Translations under genes and position numbers: made by a program | Notes under the pieces: generated by a model | Databases searched by the model: none | The model's input: only the letters and a program-made list of their open reading frames with translations | Told to the model about the DNA's origin: nothing | Shown here: positions 24,701-33,039 of the stretch, in pieces | How positions within the stretch are numbered: position 1 is the stretch's first letter | Layout: every line of letters starts with the position of its first letter | Source of the DNA: Choristoneura fumiferana | Taxonomy: Eukaryota; Arthropoda; Insecta; Lepidoptera; Tortricidae | DNA length: 64,000 nucleotides | Assembly: GCF_025370935.1 (NCBI RefSeq) | Contig: NC_133481.1 | Coordinates: 5,042,694 to 5,106,693 of the forward strand | Direction of reading: 5' to 3'

Positions 24701-27700
24701 ACCTATTGTTGAAGTAGCAGGTCATTGTGTCTCCAAAAAGGAATGTGAAATCACCAACATTTTTATTTTGTTAAAGGAATTCGATAGCTAAACTCCTGGG
24801 TATCCTGGTGCCCTCGTCGGTGTCGGACTTCGAAATGGTGTCGCGGCTGCAGAAGCTGATTGACGCGCACCACGACTTCACGATCGTGTCGCGGCGGTAC
24901 GACGACCCGGCGCTGCTGCGCGCGTCGTCGCGCTCGCCGCCGCCGTCGCGTTGCCGGACACGCACGCCGGACAGGTAGCTTACAGCCGAACAGTGACTAG
25001 ACAGAGGATTCATGACTTGACGATCGTGTCGCGGCGGTGTGACGACCCGGCGCTGCTGCACGCGTCATAGCTCTCGGCGCTGCGGTCGCGTTGCCGGACA
25101 CGCACGCCGGACAGGTAGCTTACAGCCGAACAGTGACTAGACAAAGGATTCATAACTTGACGATCGTGTCGCGGCGGTACGACGTTCCGGCGCTACTGCG
25201 CGCGTCGTCGCGCTCGCCGCCGCCGTCGCGTTGCCGGACATGCACGCCGGACAGGACACTGACAACCAGACAAAGGATTCACTACTTAACGATCGTGGCG
25301 CGACGGTAAGAAGACCAGGTGCTGGCCGTCGCGCTGCGGGACACAGACGCCAGTCAGGTGGCTGACATTCAAAAATACGGGTAGGTAGGTACCTACTGAA
25401 TGACAAAAAGAGAAAATTTTAACCGTGATCTCCGTTTTCACCCACCGTTGCCACCATACGAACTCTGCTGTAGATGGTAGGTACGTACCTTTTCTTAAGA
25501 GCATTTTATACCTGCTGAGCTGGCAACGTTGCATTTTTGTTAGTTTTTCTCGATTATTCCATAAAAATTTAATGAAATTAAAATGAGATTTGATAGCTTA
25601 ATGTTTAAGTTAATGTGTCTACTCCAATAATTATTCGTGATACTTTTATATTCTTTAAAAACGAACAAATGTTTATTTTAGGTTTTTATAGAAAATAAAA
25701 GTCTATTTAATTATGGCAGTAGACACATTCACTTATATATTAAGAACATCTATCAAACCTTTTTTTTCAATTTTTATGGAATAATCGAGAAAACTAACAA
25801 ATATGCAACGTTGCCAGCTCAGCAGGTATAAACGCTCTTAACCGAAAAATAGACAAAGATGCACTCAATTAAATTTTAACGCCTTATTCATAAAAACCCT
25901 TAATTGAGGTTGCAATCGGTCTGTTACTTAGCAGACTGGCTTGTTTAGACGGTTGCCAAGAAAGTTATGATCATAAACGCTTGCTAGCAGTCTGCTAGTT
26001 TGAGCTGCTGATAGACGGATTAGACGCGTTTTATTTGGGCCACCTTGACAAATTCAAAGGACAAAAAATGGCCTAATCGATAATTAAAAAATAATTAATT
26101 GACAGCAGTGACAGCAAATTAACCAGGAAAAAAAATAAAAAGCGAGAATGTTTGTTTTTCCGCCATTTCCGATCTGCATGTTTATGTTGTGCCAAAAAGC
26201 CATAATTATGTTATCATCCTTATTTTTTTTTTCATTATTTATTGCTGCTAATTTAGAGGATTTTTAAATATAAAATACCTGAAAATAAATTTTCCTGATT
26301 TTTTTTTAATCTGCGTACCCTGCCTCACTTTATAAATATCTTCGGTACTATGGTTTTTTGCTCTAGTCAAAGTCAGCATGTTTCAACTTGTGGCGGCCAT
26401 TTTGTGACTTAGCAGGGAGAAAAGGAGGGTCTACGGTCCTCTAACTTTAGCAGAGCCTTGATCGACTGATTAGCGCTAACGACGTTTATGAATCATGTTT
26501 TTAGCATCGGGCCTTCAAGGAGNNNNNNNNNNNNNNNNNNNNNNNNNNNNNNNNNNNNNNNNNNNNNNNNNNNNNNNNNNNNNNNNNNNNNNNNNNNNNN
26601 NNNNNNNNNNNNNNNNNNNNNNNNNNNNNNNNNNNNNNNNNNNNNNNNNNNNNNNNNNNNNNNNNNNNNNNNNNNNNNNNNNNNNNNNNNNNNNNNNNNN
26701 NNNNNNNNNNNNNNNNNNNNNNNNNNNNNNNNNNNNNNNNNNNNNNNNNNNNNNNNNNNNNNNNNNNNNNNNNNNNNNNNNNNNNNNNNNNNNNNNNNNN
26801 NNNNNNNNNNNNNNNNNNNNNNNNNNNNNNNNNNNNNNNNNNNNNNNNNNNNNNNNNNNNNNNNNNNNNNNNNNNNNNNNNNNNNNNNNNNNNNNNNNNN
26901 NNNNNNNNNNNNNNNNNNNNNNNNNNNNNNNNNNNNNNNNNNNNNNNNNNNNNNNNNNNNNNNNNNNTCAAACCGAATAACTCCTCGGAGCACTCCCCGT
27001 TGTACATGCGATAGAGGATGCACAGTGAAGCTACATCTCTACGCAGCGCCAAAGAGTCAAGTCGATCAGAAACTCGCTGGCAGCCGACTATTCGAGTCGA
27101 TCTATGTAGGCATCTGCCTACCAAGACTTGTAAAGTTTGAAAGAGTTTTTTGTTAGATAATGGTTGTTAATTAGATTAAATTACCTACGGACTTTCTATA
27201 TAGGTCTTCTTTTTTACCTATTGTTGAAGTAGCAGGTCATTGTGTCTCCAAAAAGGAATGTGAAATCACCAACATTTTTATTTTGTTAAAGGAATTCGAT
27301 AGCTAAACTCCTGGGTATCCTGGTGCCTTCGTCGGTGTCGGACTTCGAAATGGTGTCGCGGCTGCAGAAGCTGATTGACGCGCACCACGACTTCACGATC
27401 GTGTCGCGGCGGTACGACGACCCGGCGCTGCTGCGCGCGTCGTCGCGCTCGCCGCCGCCGTCGCGTTGCCGGACACGCACGCCGGACAGGTAGCTTACAG
27501 CCGAACAGTGACTAGACAGAGGATTCATGATTTGACGATCGTGTCGTGGCGGTGTGACGACCCGGCGCTGCTGCACGCGTCATAGCTCTCGGCGCTGCGG
27601 TCGCGTTGCCGGACACGCACGCCGGACAGGTAGCTTACAGCCGAACAGTGACTAGACAAAGGATTCATAACTTGACGATCGTGTCGCGGCGGTACGACGT

Positions 27701-30700
27701 TCCAGCGCTGCTGCGCGCGTCGTCGCGCTCGCCGCCGCCGTCGCGTTGCCGGACATGCACGCCGGACAGGACACTGACAACCAGACAAAGGATTCACGAC
27801 TTAACGATTGTGGCGCTACGGTAAGAAGACCTGTGCCCTTAGTGTAATTTTTCGGTTACAAAATACGTCTCGATCGCGTTCGCGTTAAAATCTCAATTTA
27901 TATGGAAACACGAACAGCGCCTCTAGCGGAACGTTTGCGATGTTCGCGTTTCCATACAAATTGAGATTTTAACGCGTACGCGATCGTGACGTATTTTGTA
28001 ACCGAAAATTACACTAAGGGCACAGGTGCTGGCCGTCGCGCTGCGGGACACAGACGCCAGTCAGGTGGCTGACATTCAAAAATACGGGTAGGTAGGTACC
28101 TACTGAATGACAAAAAGAGAAAATTTTAACCGTGATCTCCGTTTTCACCCACCGTTGCCACCATACGAACTCTGCTGTAGATGGTAGGTACGTACCTATT
28201 TCTTAAGAGCATTTTATACCTGCTGAGCTGGCAACGTTGCATTTTTGTTAGTTTTTCTCGATTATTCCATAAAAATTTAATGAAAATTAAAAATGAGATT
28301 TGATAGCTTAATGTTTAAGTTAATGTGTCTACTCCAATAATTATTCGTGATAGACTTTTATATTCTTTAAAAACGAACAAATGTTTATTAACGGTTTTTA
28401 AAGAAAATAAAAGTCTATCACGCATAATTATTGGAGTAGACACATTCACTTATATATTAAGAACAGTTCTATCAAACCTTTTTATTCAATTTTTATGGAA
28501 TAATCGAGAAAACTAACAAAAATGCAACGTTGCCAGCTCAGCAGGTATAAACGCTCTTAACCGAAAAATAGACAAAGATGCACTCAATTAAATTTTAAAG
28601 CTCCGACACATTCATCGCTGTATTACCGGGATCGACAAAAATTACAACATTGAACTGATTTAACTCGGCATCGAATTATTTCTGATTGAACATTCCAAAC
28701 GTAATTAACGTAAATACACAGTCTCTTATGGTTATTTATCTTACCGCTAACATAATGTGCCATTAAGGTTTGATTGCGGGTAAAAGATACAACACTACAG
28801 CTGGAGGTTTAAATAGTCTTACGAATAACCTAATTCATTTGGAAAATTTTTCATTTCCCTAATCTCAATTATCTCCGAAACCGAAAATTTTTCTCAGTGT
28901 ATTTTCTTATGCTTTTTAGGGTTCCGGAGCCAAAATGGCAAAAACGGAACCCTTATAGTTTCGCCATGCCTGTCTGTCTGTCTGTCCGTCCGCGGCTTTG
29001 CTCAGGGACTATCAATGCTAGAAAGCTGTAATTTTGCACGAATATATATGTAAACTATGCCGACAAAATGGTACAATAAAAAGTTCAAAAATAATTTTTT
29101 TAGAGTACCTCCCATAGACGTAAAGTGGGGGTGACTTTTTTTTTCTCATCCAACCCTATAGTGTGGGGTATCGTTGGATAGGTTAGGGGGTTGCTAAGAC
29201 AATTTTTCGATTCAGTGATTTGTTTGCAAAATATTCAAGTTTAAAGTGCAAATTTTCATTAAAATAGGGCGTCCCCCCCCTCTAAAATCTAAACCAATGG
29301 GTGGAAAACTTTGAAAAAATTCAGGATGGTAGTAAGTATATCAAACTTTCAAGGAAATCTATAACGGCTAAGTTTGCTTGAGAATTATTAGTAGTTTCAC
29401 TCTTAAATAGCAGCCTAAGGTATAAAATATGCCTAAACTTGGAAGATTCCGTATAAAATACGTAATCCTTAGAAAAATATTACTTAATTTTTTCGTAATG
29501 GCTACGGAACCCTATTTTGGGCGTGTCCGACACGCTCTTGGCCGGTTTTTAATTGTACCATTTTGTCGGCATAGTCTACACATATATCCGTGCAAAATTA
29601 CAGCTTTCTAGCATTGATAGTCCCTGAGCAAAGCCGCGGACGGACGGACAGACAGACAGACATGGCGAAACTATAAGGGTTCCGGAGCCAAAATGGCAAA
29701 AACGGAACCCTTATAACTTACTAAAAATACTGCATTTGCAGACAGGTACAGTCGCCATCAGTTGTTTCGTAGCGGCCTAGGTGGTCAAAAATATCGACAA
29801 ATGCACTATATTAATAAGGTGTTAGAATTCATGTTTCGATATTTTTGATCACCTTGGCCGCTCCGAAATATCTAATGGCGACTGTACGTTTTAAAGTAAG
29901 TACTGACTTAATAATGAAACAATATGAGTAACTCGATCAAAATATTAGTTCATAGGTATAGGTATTAGGTGGATAAATAAATGAGTACCTATTGTTTCAT
30001 TCCCAAGTTTAGAATTATACAAAACTGACACAATTGTCAATTAACCAAATCGATTAGATCATTTTCCTTCATACTACAAATTAACGACAAAGTGTTGCCG
30101 TCATCGATGAGCTAAGCTTTAAAAACGAATTTGGTAAATTATTTTTAAACATGCAATAGGTTAGGTATATTTAAATTAAACAAACCTCTTTTTCTGAGAG
30201 TAAAGAGTTGCCCAAAAGTGGTAAAGTAAGTATAATCGTGTTTTGAGGGGGGTAATGATAATGAATGAATAAGACGCGACGCAAAGTTGCATGAAGTTTC
30301 GAAAATTAAAAATTAAAATTTTATTATTACACACAAAGCAATATTACATTTTTAGCAGTATGCAGTGGACCCCAAACTAGGCTGAGCCTGCATGTTGGGG
30401 CCCGGTGAGTTGGTTTACATCTTAATTTACAGTTGCGTGCTTGTAAGTCTAAACAGGCAAATAACTGATTTAAGTACCTAGTACAATACAGAATAATAAA
30501 TAGTCAAGTTGTGAGCGCGTACTGTATTGTGTGTCTGTGTATCCTGAGACCTAAAGAGCTAGCTTTTAAGAGCTAATTGGCAACTTTCTACGATTTTAGG
30601 GAGTAACTTCTAAATAAAGGTTTGAAATTGATAGCAATAAGGCAGAAGGTGGCCCAATGTCATAGTAATTTCCATGTCCTTTGGCAGGTCTCTTCGCTAC

Positions 30701-30772
30701 GATGACTCTGGCTACGCGGACCCAGCGTTTGACCTGGAGGACGACTTGTACAAGACGCGAGCTGGCTTGTGA
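9716..30772 (+). CDS. CCDC170: CCDC170-family coiled-coil protein, 12 exons
   Basis: Exons are 9716-9793, 13314-13403, 13481-14219, 14570-14742, 15452-15652, 17598-17741, 18859-18963, 20731-20898, 22637-22747, 23183-23322, 24777-24974 (or its duplicate 27292-27489) and 30688-30772. All are AG/GT-bounded with matching phases and join to about 743 aa, close to human CCDC170 (about 715 aa). The protein is almost all heptad-rich coiled coil (residues about 27-300 and 365-650). Diagnostic segments are AEQLARLESDK, the QLQRRIRILREQIQRKDLHL block, ITSLERARKIEELQ, and a C-terminal SFRNSIAKLLGI followed by LQKLIDAHHDF, which I match to the family by recall. The human protein binds microtubules and associates with the Golgi. 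The exon beginning at 20731 is very rich in GC. The start is the first in-frame ATG, preceded by an in-frame stop. An aataaa at 31128-31133 may end the transcript. Confidence 0.85.
9930..10306 (+). mobile_element. Two Helitron 3' ends with a LINE tail between
   Basis: Each of two tracts ends in the lepidopteran Helitron signature, a cgcggg-containing hairpin followed by CTAG (10055-10058 and 10303-10306). Between them, 10084-10175 reads on the minus strand as a LINE 3' end (the aaacgagcaagcgggtca word, with a poly-T tract representing its poly-A tail). It occupies intron 1 of the CCDC170-like gene. Confidence 0.6.
10679..10710. repeat. Short palindrome centred on cccggg
   Basis: A near-perfect palindrome, cataatgcccgggcattatg, with poly-T and poly-A shoulders. 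A related palindrome is at 11221-11240, and the same 'gttgtggaccaag' word lies upstream of both, so they are two copies of one unit. Confidence 0.65.
10753..11000 (+). mobile_element. tRNA-derived SINE, family B
   Basis: It shows a degenerate A-box (gtggttagagaacc), a B-box (gagttcgatttcc), a long shared body and a (att)n tail. It matches 33233-33488 throughout, including gcttactttgggactagg. It is older and more mutated than that copy. Confidence 0.85.
11190..12490. repeat. Complex inverted/tandem repeat block
   Basis: A unit of about 225 bp starting tcaattttttacgtctaacc is repeated head-to-tail (11694 and 11919). It is followed by an inverted copy of its first half (about 12150-12285), with cgctcagccatactgac facing gtcagtatggctgagcg. 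The outer flanks also mirror each other (aagtgtcctaaatgttgtc near 11421, gacaacatttaggacacc near 12444). This suggests one DNA element of about 1.3 kb with internal duplications. No transposase is seen. Confidence 0.65.
12533..12742 (+). mobile_element. Non-autonomous Helitron relic
   Basis: The 5' part (ataaatgtgaaagtttg) and the 3' part (cgcgggtaatagCTAG, followed by T) match the usual lepidopteran non-autonomous Helitron ends. It lies in intron 1 of the CCDC170-like gene. Confidence 0.65.
12743..13313. other. Intron sequence, nothing recognised
   Basis: This is the rest of intron 1 up to the acceptor tctacag at 13313. No repeat family or coding signal was identified. Confidence 0.5.
14278..14515. 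mobile_element. hAT-type MITE with 8-bp target duplication
   Basis: The ends are cagtgtttttcaacct and aggttgaaaaacactg, the classic hAT form. The flanking octamers atttaaaa and atttaaat agree at seven of eight bases. It fills most of the short intron between exons 3 and 4 of the CCDC170-like gene. Confidence 0.85.
14782..15300. repeat. Two dispersed-repeat fragments
   Basis: 14782-14960 is a diverged 'gtcccgtacc...ctgtctgtccgtccg' fragment. 15058-15300 starts with ccgacgcaaaaagaggggtg and matches 23850-24075. Both belong to families seen elsewhere in the window and have no coding content. Confidence 0.6.
15680..15820. repeat. Near-perfect 140-bp palindromic MITE
   Basis: Arms of about 65 bp (from aaggggctgtttcacc, through aatgtgatgccgtctctatt) are complementary with very few mismatches across a minimal loop. 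It lies 28 bp after the donor of exon 5 of the CCDC170-like gene. Related copies are at 4033-4179 and 59918-60059. Confidence 0.9.
15840..15945 (+). pseudogene. Relic copy of CCDC170-like exon 5 (first)
   Basis: The words aggcaagctgcac, cttgaggcagaactt and gcagagacaatctgcgga follow the same order as aaactgcacaag, ctggaggcggaact and gcagagacagtctacgga in the coding exon at 15452-15652. The frame and the donor are lost. Confidence 0.65.
16020..16232 (-). mobile_element. Helitron-derived fragment
   Basis: Read on the minus strand, it begins atcccactaataaatgcg, then aaagtttgtaagtctgttcg, the lepidopteran Helitron 5' end, and continues into the usual gtttagatgaagttcgg-like body. The 3' CTAG end is not clear. 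Confidence 0.6.
16380..16476 (+). pseudogene. Relic copy of CCDC170-like exon 5 (second)
   Basis: It contains acacaagcttgaggcagaac, then gttgagcagagacagtctgc, matching the 3' third of exon 5 and the first relic. It is cut by a SINE within agtctgcggaag, and its continuation (aacaaggctaacgcaagta) resumes at 16797. An imperfect reading frame and a changed donor show that it is not a working exon. Confidence 0.65.
16477..16784 (+). mobile_element. tRNA-derived SINE, family A, with target duplication
   Basis: It has an A-box (tggcctagtggtttgacc) and a B-box (gtgggttcaaaccccgg), and its full length matches 5853-6156. It is flanked by the perfect 12-bp duplication agtctgcggaag (16465-16476 and 16785-16796), so this is a clean retroposition into an exon relic. 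Confidence 0.9.
16993..17085 (+). pseudogene. Relic copy of CCDC170-like exon 5 (third)
   Basis: The words ctctggaggccgaactcgcc and cagatgaacaaggcc match the coding exon's ctggaggcggaactcgcc and ggacaaagct, with rearranged sequence between. This is the furthest and most altered relic. Confidence 0.5.
17964..18165. repeat. Inverted-repeat element
   Basis: ttcccaactcacgattccca, then aaatgtttcatttgcc, on the left faces gagttgggaaatg and aaacatttggcaaac on the right. It lies in intron 6 of the CCDC170-like gene. Confidence 0.65.
19031..19280. mobile_element. TTAA-flanked MITE (piggyBac-like target)
   Basis: The terminal repeats caggttcctgtccc and gggacagggaacctg lie immediately inside TTAA on both sides (19027-19030 and 19281-19284), the target duplication used by piggyBac-type transposases. 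There is no coding content. Confidence 0.75.
19396..19531. repeat. Short palindromic element
   Basis: Arms of about 55 bp (gttcataaacttgtgagc, then aaaaatatctgaacacg, and their complements) surround a small loop. It has ta-cag/ctg-type ends. Confidence 0.75.
19600..20700. other. Intron 7, nothing recognised
   Basis: An AT-rich intron segment of the CCDC170-like gene with no identified repeat family, and no open frame with protein-like content. Confidence 0.5.
21080..21372 (+). mobile_element. 5'-truncated LINE 3' end with poly(A)
   Basis: The tract with gttgctgatgtttatgggcg, accatcaggagacccacttg and ctcgttctctatcc, ending aataaaaaaaaa, is a common lepidopteran LINE 3' untranslated end. Related tails are at 22960-23175 and, reversed, at 10084-10175. 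Confidence 0.7.
22176..22396. mobile_element. hAT-type MITE with 8-bp target duplication
   Basis: Its ends are cagggtttcttaaag and cttaagaaaccctg, flanked by tcttaggg and ccttaggg (seven of eight bases agree). It lies in intron 8 of the CCDC170-like gene, directly beside another element. Confidence 0.85.
22403..22548. repeat. Palindromic MITE
   Basis: ggccagtacatacggactgc faces gcagtccgtctgtactggcc, and the inner arms gcaacgtaaccgcaactgcc and ggcagttgcggttacgttgc also pair. Confidence 0.85.
22960..23175 (+). mobile_element. LINE 3' end abutting a splice acceptor
   Basis: ctcccaaagggccggcaatg and ctgtgggcggcggtgattgc belong to the same LINE-tail family as 21080-21372. The tract runs to within about 10-20 bases of the acceptor of the CCDC170-like exon at 23183, so part of the acceptor's upstream context may derive from the LINE. 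Confidence 0.6.
23458..23540 (-). mobile_element. tRNA-derived SINE, family C, partial minus copy
   Basis: It is the reverse complement of the B-box and tail of the + copy that starts 97 bases later (gcgctgggaatcgaaccc is the inverted B-box). The two face each other head-to-head. Confidence 0.75.
23637..23835 (+). mobile_element. tRNA-derived SINE, family C
   Basis: It has an A-box (ggtggtgtaggggtacg), a B-box (ctgggttcgattcccag), then the body with ctgtgcatccatgtctcag and a tail with tactccaaaaaaacaatc. Other copies are at 43848-44140 (interrupted) and 5110-5265 (tail only). It lies in intron 10 of the CCDC170-like gene. Confidence 0.85.
23850..24075. repeat. Dispersed repeat starting ccgacgcaaaaagagg
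   Basis: It matches 15058-15300. It contains a gtgtctgtgtgtctg microsatellite and ends near aaaatcggttcagccg, a word common in lepidopteran repeats. Confidence 0.65.
24198..24490 (+). repeat. Tandem repeat, unit about 126-133 bp
   Basis: tgatgctgcagccaggatat starts at 24198, 24331 and 24457, with matching sequence between (tatcgtgtttg, gatcagtattt, acatacaatgcagtgg). Two full units and part of a third are present, just upstream of the duplicated exon. Confidence 0.85.
24871..25373 (+). repeat. Minisatellite made from an exon 3' end and its donor
   Basis: Units begin at 24871, 25011, 25151 and 25280 (140, 140 and 129 bp, then a partial unit). The first unit is the 3' half of the coding exon at 24777-24974 plus about 37 bp of intron. 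Later units keep tgacgatcgtgtcgcgg and cgccggacagg but carry point changes and stops. The acaggtagct donor is present in unit 2 and altered afterwards. Confidence 0.9.
25495..25840. repeat. Foldback element, copy in duplication 1
   Basis: Arms of about 75 bp (taagagcattttatacctgc, gctggcaacgttgc, and their complements) surround a second inverted pair around gtgtctactccaataatt. It is paired with 28203-28559 in the second duplication copy, whose inner arms are better preserved. Confidence 0.85.
25884..26497. repeat. Possible element with short inverted ends
   Basis: ttattcataaa on the left and tttatgaatca on the right are complementary, and nearby bases partly pair. The region is otherwise unique AT-rich intron up to the gap. 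This is a weak call. Confidence 0.35.
26523..26967. other. Assembly gap (445 N)
   Basis: An unbroken run of N between the two copies of the duplicated exon region. Open frames crossing it are meaningless. Confidence 1.
26968..27100 (-). pseudogene. LINE ORF2 C-terminal fragment
   Basis: The minus-strand translation RRDVASLCILYRMYNGECSE is typical of the region after the reverse transcriptase in lepidopteran LINE polyproteins. It runs into the gap on one side and stops at the start of the second duplication copy on the other. Confidence 0.65.
27292..27489 (+). CDS. CCDC170: Second copy of CCDC170-like penultimate exon
   Basis: This 198-bp exon (66 codons, phase 2 at both ends) encodes RNSIAKLLGILVPSSVSDFE and the following LQKLIDAHHDF segment, like 24777-24974. 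It has the same acceptor (ttgttaaag) and donor (acag/gtagct). Being symmetric, it could replace copy 1, or be spliced with it, without shifting the frame into the last exon at 30688. The one clear difference within the exon is silent. It may be a real duplicate exon, or the other haplotype placed in tandem by the assembler next to the N gap. Confidence 0.6.
27832..28024. mobile_element. 193-bp MITE present only in copy 2
   Basis: The terminal repeats tgtgcccttagtgtaatttt and aaaattacactaagggcaca extend through gttacaaaatacgtc. The empty site in copy 1 reads agaccaggtgctgg and the filled site reads agacc-element-ggtgctgg, so no clear target duplication is left. Confidence 0.85.
28203..28559. 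repeat. Foldback element, copy in duplication 2
   Basis: Outer arms of about 75 bp and inner arms (gtgtctactccaataatt / aattattggagtagacac) both pair well here. Its inner arm is more intact than that at 25495-25840, whose right inner arm is partly lost. Confidence 0.85.
28918..29715. mobile_element. Near-complete 'ggttccg' inverted-repeat element
   Basis: Long arms of about 165 bp start agggttccggagcc and include the ctgtctgtccgtccgcgg tract, gagggactatcaatgctag-like sequence and gacaaaatggtacaat. They face their complements, and the ends carry aaaaacggaaccctta. The interior of about 460 bp has no protein-like frame. It is the most complete copy here; fragments lie at 3465-3595 and, split, at 47757-47794 with 51102-51420. 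Confidence 0.85.
29748..29886. repeat. Short palindromic MITE
   Basis: tacagtcgccatcagttgtt faces its complement ending gccgctccga, then aatggcgactgta. The inner word caaaaatatcgac pairs with cgatatttttgatc. It lies directly beside the preceding element. Confidence 0.8.
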
Positions 30773-31284
30773 CCCTCCCGCGCTCGACGAAGAGCCCACT
30801 TTTAATGGCATTTGATGCTCGGGAATCAAGGGTCTTGGTCTATTAATAAGCTTTGACAAAGTTACGCGAAAGAATTTCGGCTTGATTACGCCTGCAATAC
30901 AGTAACATATTTGCCAAAATGACGTTACAATTCGGCGTAGGTACGTCTGAACTTCTGTTGAACGTTAGCGGAAATTCCGTGGCAAATTTATGGGAAGTGT
31001 GTCTATGTTTTTAGTAATTGAAACGACGTTATCACACCGAAAATCTGTCGCGTAATTGCCGTATTTTACCTATGACGGCATGCATTTTGTTGATTACCTA
31101 CCTACATGATTTCGCTAGCCAGGGATGCAATAAATTAAGGTAGAGGCACACGTAGCAAAATGTTAATTGACCTACACCAGGTTACCCTATTACAATTTAA
31201 TAATTATTATTCTTGTTTTTAAATAAAATAAAATCAAAATGTATTTATTTCAGACAACAACGATTCCTACGATTACTTAAACGA

Positions 31285-31626
31285 TTTGTCAACACTCGTT
31301 CAAGACGAATTTGTGAAATTACTTTTTAACGCCCATTGTAATTAAACCAATAGACGGTTTTCAATGATTTAAAGCTACTTAACCGAAACAATATTATTAA
31401 AATTACGATTGAATAATAAAATATTGTTTCGGTTAAGTAGCTTTAAATCATTGAAAACATAATTATGTTCTAATGCGCAGTAAAAAATCTCAACTTTGGG
31501 TCGCAATCGCAACTATGTGAAGGGAATAATCATTCAAGTACATTTTTAAGAACCCGTCTATTGGTTTAATTACAATGGGCGTTAAAAAGTAATTTCACAA
31601 ATTCGTTTTGAATGAGTGTTGACAAA
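31285..31626. repeat. Nested foldback elements
   Basis: The outer arms (tttgtcaacactcgtt, tttttaacgcccattgtaat) pair with 31560-31626. An inner palindrome at 31356-31459 (caatgatttaaagctactta and its complement) lies within, so a smaller element may have inserted into the larger one. It lies between the CCDC170-like and secreted-protein genes. Confidence 0.8.
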
Positions 31627-31629
31627 TTG

Positions 31630-33030
31630 CAGCTAAGCATGTGGTCTAGACGTGGGGAAACCGCAAACACGTCGGCGTTCTGTCTCTTAAAACTACAGAT
31701 ACAGTTGTAAAGCATTGTTCCTAAACGTGTTGGTAAATAAGCCTCTAAGTACTCGTATACCTACATGTTTAATACGTATAACGTGCGTATTATATGTTTG
31801 CCACATTTTGATGGATAAACTACTGAGTAGTATTAAATACTGGCCATTATTTATCCCGTTACGAAAAAAACAAAAACAACATATTTGTTTTTAAAGTTGT
31901 GTATGTGCACAGACCACAGATCTAGCCTGTGTTTATTCACAGACCACCGAGTAAGATCGAAGTCTGTGTGTATTCGTTTTAAGTAATTATAAATAAGTAA
32001 ACAATGCTTAGGACATTTTGTTTAGGTTTTTTATGTCTTCCACGTTCAGGTTGTTGCATGATCAATTGAGACTTATTTACTTTATCCATGAAATACTTAT
32101 TATTGAAATGTTCTAGTATTATTAAGTTCGAAAAACTTTTTTGAGTTAAACTGAAAAGAAATATAATTGCTAGCAATACGTAAGAATTACCTATAGGAAC
32201 ATTATTTGAATAAGCTGTAAAAAATAATTACTTAGCAATAAATGCAAAATGTGTTCATAATGAAGCTATATCCTTAAGTAGCGTAGTTGTCACTTAATTA
32301 TTCTAGTACATACTTAGAAAGTTACATACAAAATAATGCCGAAATCTATATCTGTAAATACATATTTATAAGATATGTTATTATATTGTTTTTTTTTGGC
32401 GTAGGTACAATTTTATAAATAGCCGATGTGGTCGCTCACACACAGAAATTATTAGGAAAGTACCGCATTATTTTATCTTATCTGCTTGATATTCTTCAAT
32501 TTTTATTTTATACAATAGCGTCCAGGGACGCAAAATCTTTTTTGATCTCAATAAATTACTTTAAGTGAAAATAGATATGATCTCCGCAACTGTTATCTGT
32601 TAATACTTTACGAAGATCTGTGAAGAGATGAAGAATATTGATAAGAAATATAAGTAATGTCTGACGTTTACATTATTTCGTTTTATTGCAAGCCCTTTCT
32701 GCAAAATATTGCCAACGAGCCCAACTCAGAACTAAAATGTGTCTTGATATTAATTGTAATCGTGTTTATCTACGAATTCTTGTACATTAATTTGTAGCCT
32801 ACACTTGATATTATGAAGGATAGATTTGCGAACACTCGATACCTACGTATTTATTTGCTTCACAACATAAGCTTTTTTTAAGTAGCAACAAGTGTGTGCC
32901 AAACCTAAAGTGATTAAGCAATAAATAATAGGAGGGTAAACTAAAATATCCTGATCTATTCAATCTTCCACAGCACACAGCAAAGGCCGCATTTTTCATT
33001 TACATTTGAAGGTGACGTGTTTAAATTTTT
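31630..33030. other. Intergenic stretch, nothing recognised
   Basis: AT-rich sequence between the CCDC170-like 3' end and the next gene. It must contain the promoter of the secreted-protein gene, but no TATA box or initiator stands out. Confidence 0.5.
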
Positions 33031-33039
33031 CAATTTAAA

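Larger units (their letters stand above)
24586..25879 (+). repeat. Segmental duplication, copy 1
   Basis: From atgtaggcatctgcc to cactcaattaaattttaa this stretch matches 27107-28598 with few substitutions. It holds the exon at 24777-24974, its minisatellite and a foldback element. The two copies are separated by unique DNA, an assembly gap and a LINE fragment. Confidence 0.9.
27107..28598 (+). repeat. Segmental duplication, copy 2
   Basis: Near-identical to 24586-25879, with the same exon, minisatellite and foldback element. Differences include a synonymous ccc/cct-type change in the exon and a 193-bp inverted-repeat insertion at 27832-28024 that copy 1 lacks. Confidence 0.9.

Noticed and set aside
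24771..25406. Minus-strand and alternative frames through the exon minisatellite
   Set aside because: Shadow frames of a GC-rich repeat; the + frame of the exon explains the coding bias.
26488..27156. Open frames up to 222 codons around 26.5-27.1 kb
   Set aside because: They are open only because they cross the N gap; the real sequence contributes only a LINE fragment.
30350..30430. Possible retroelement tail (gtggaccccaaactaggctg)
   Set aside because: No second copy in the window and no tail or duplication; too little to support a call.
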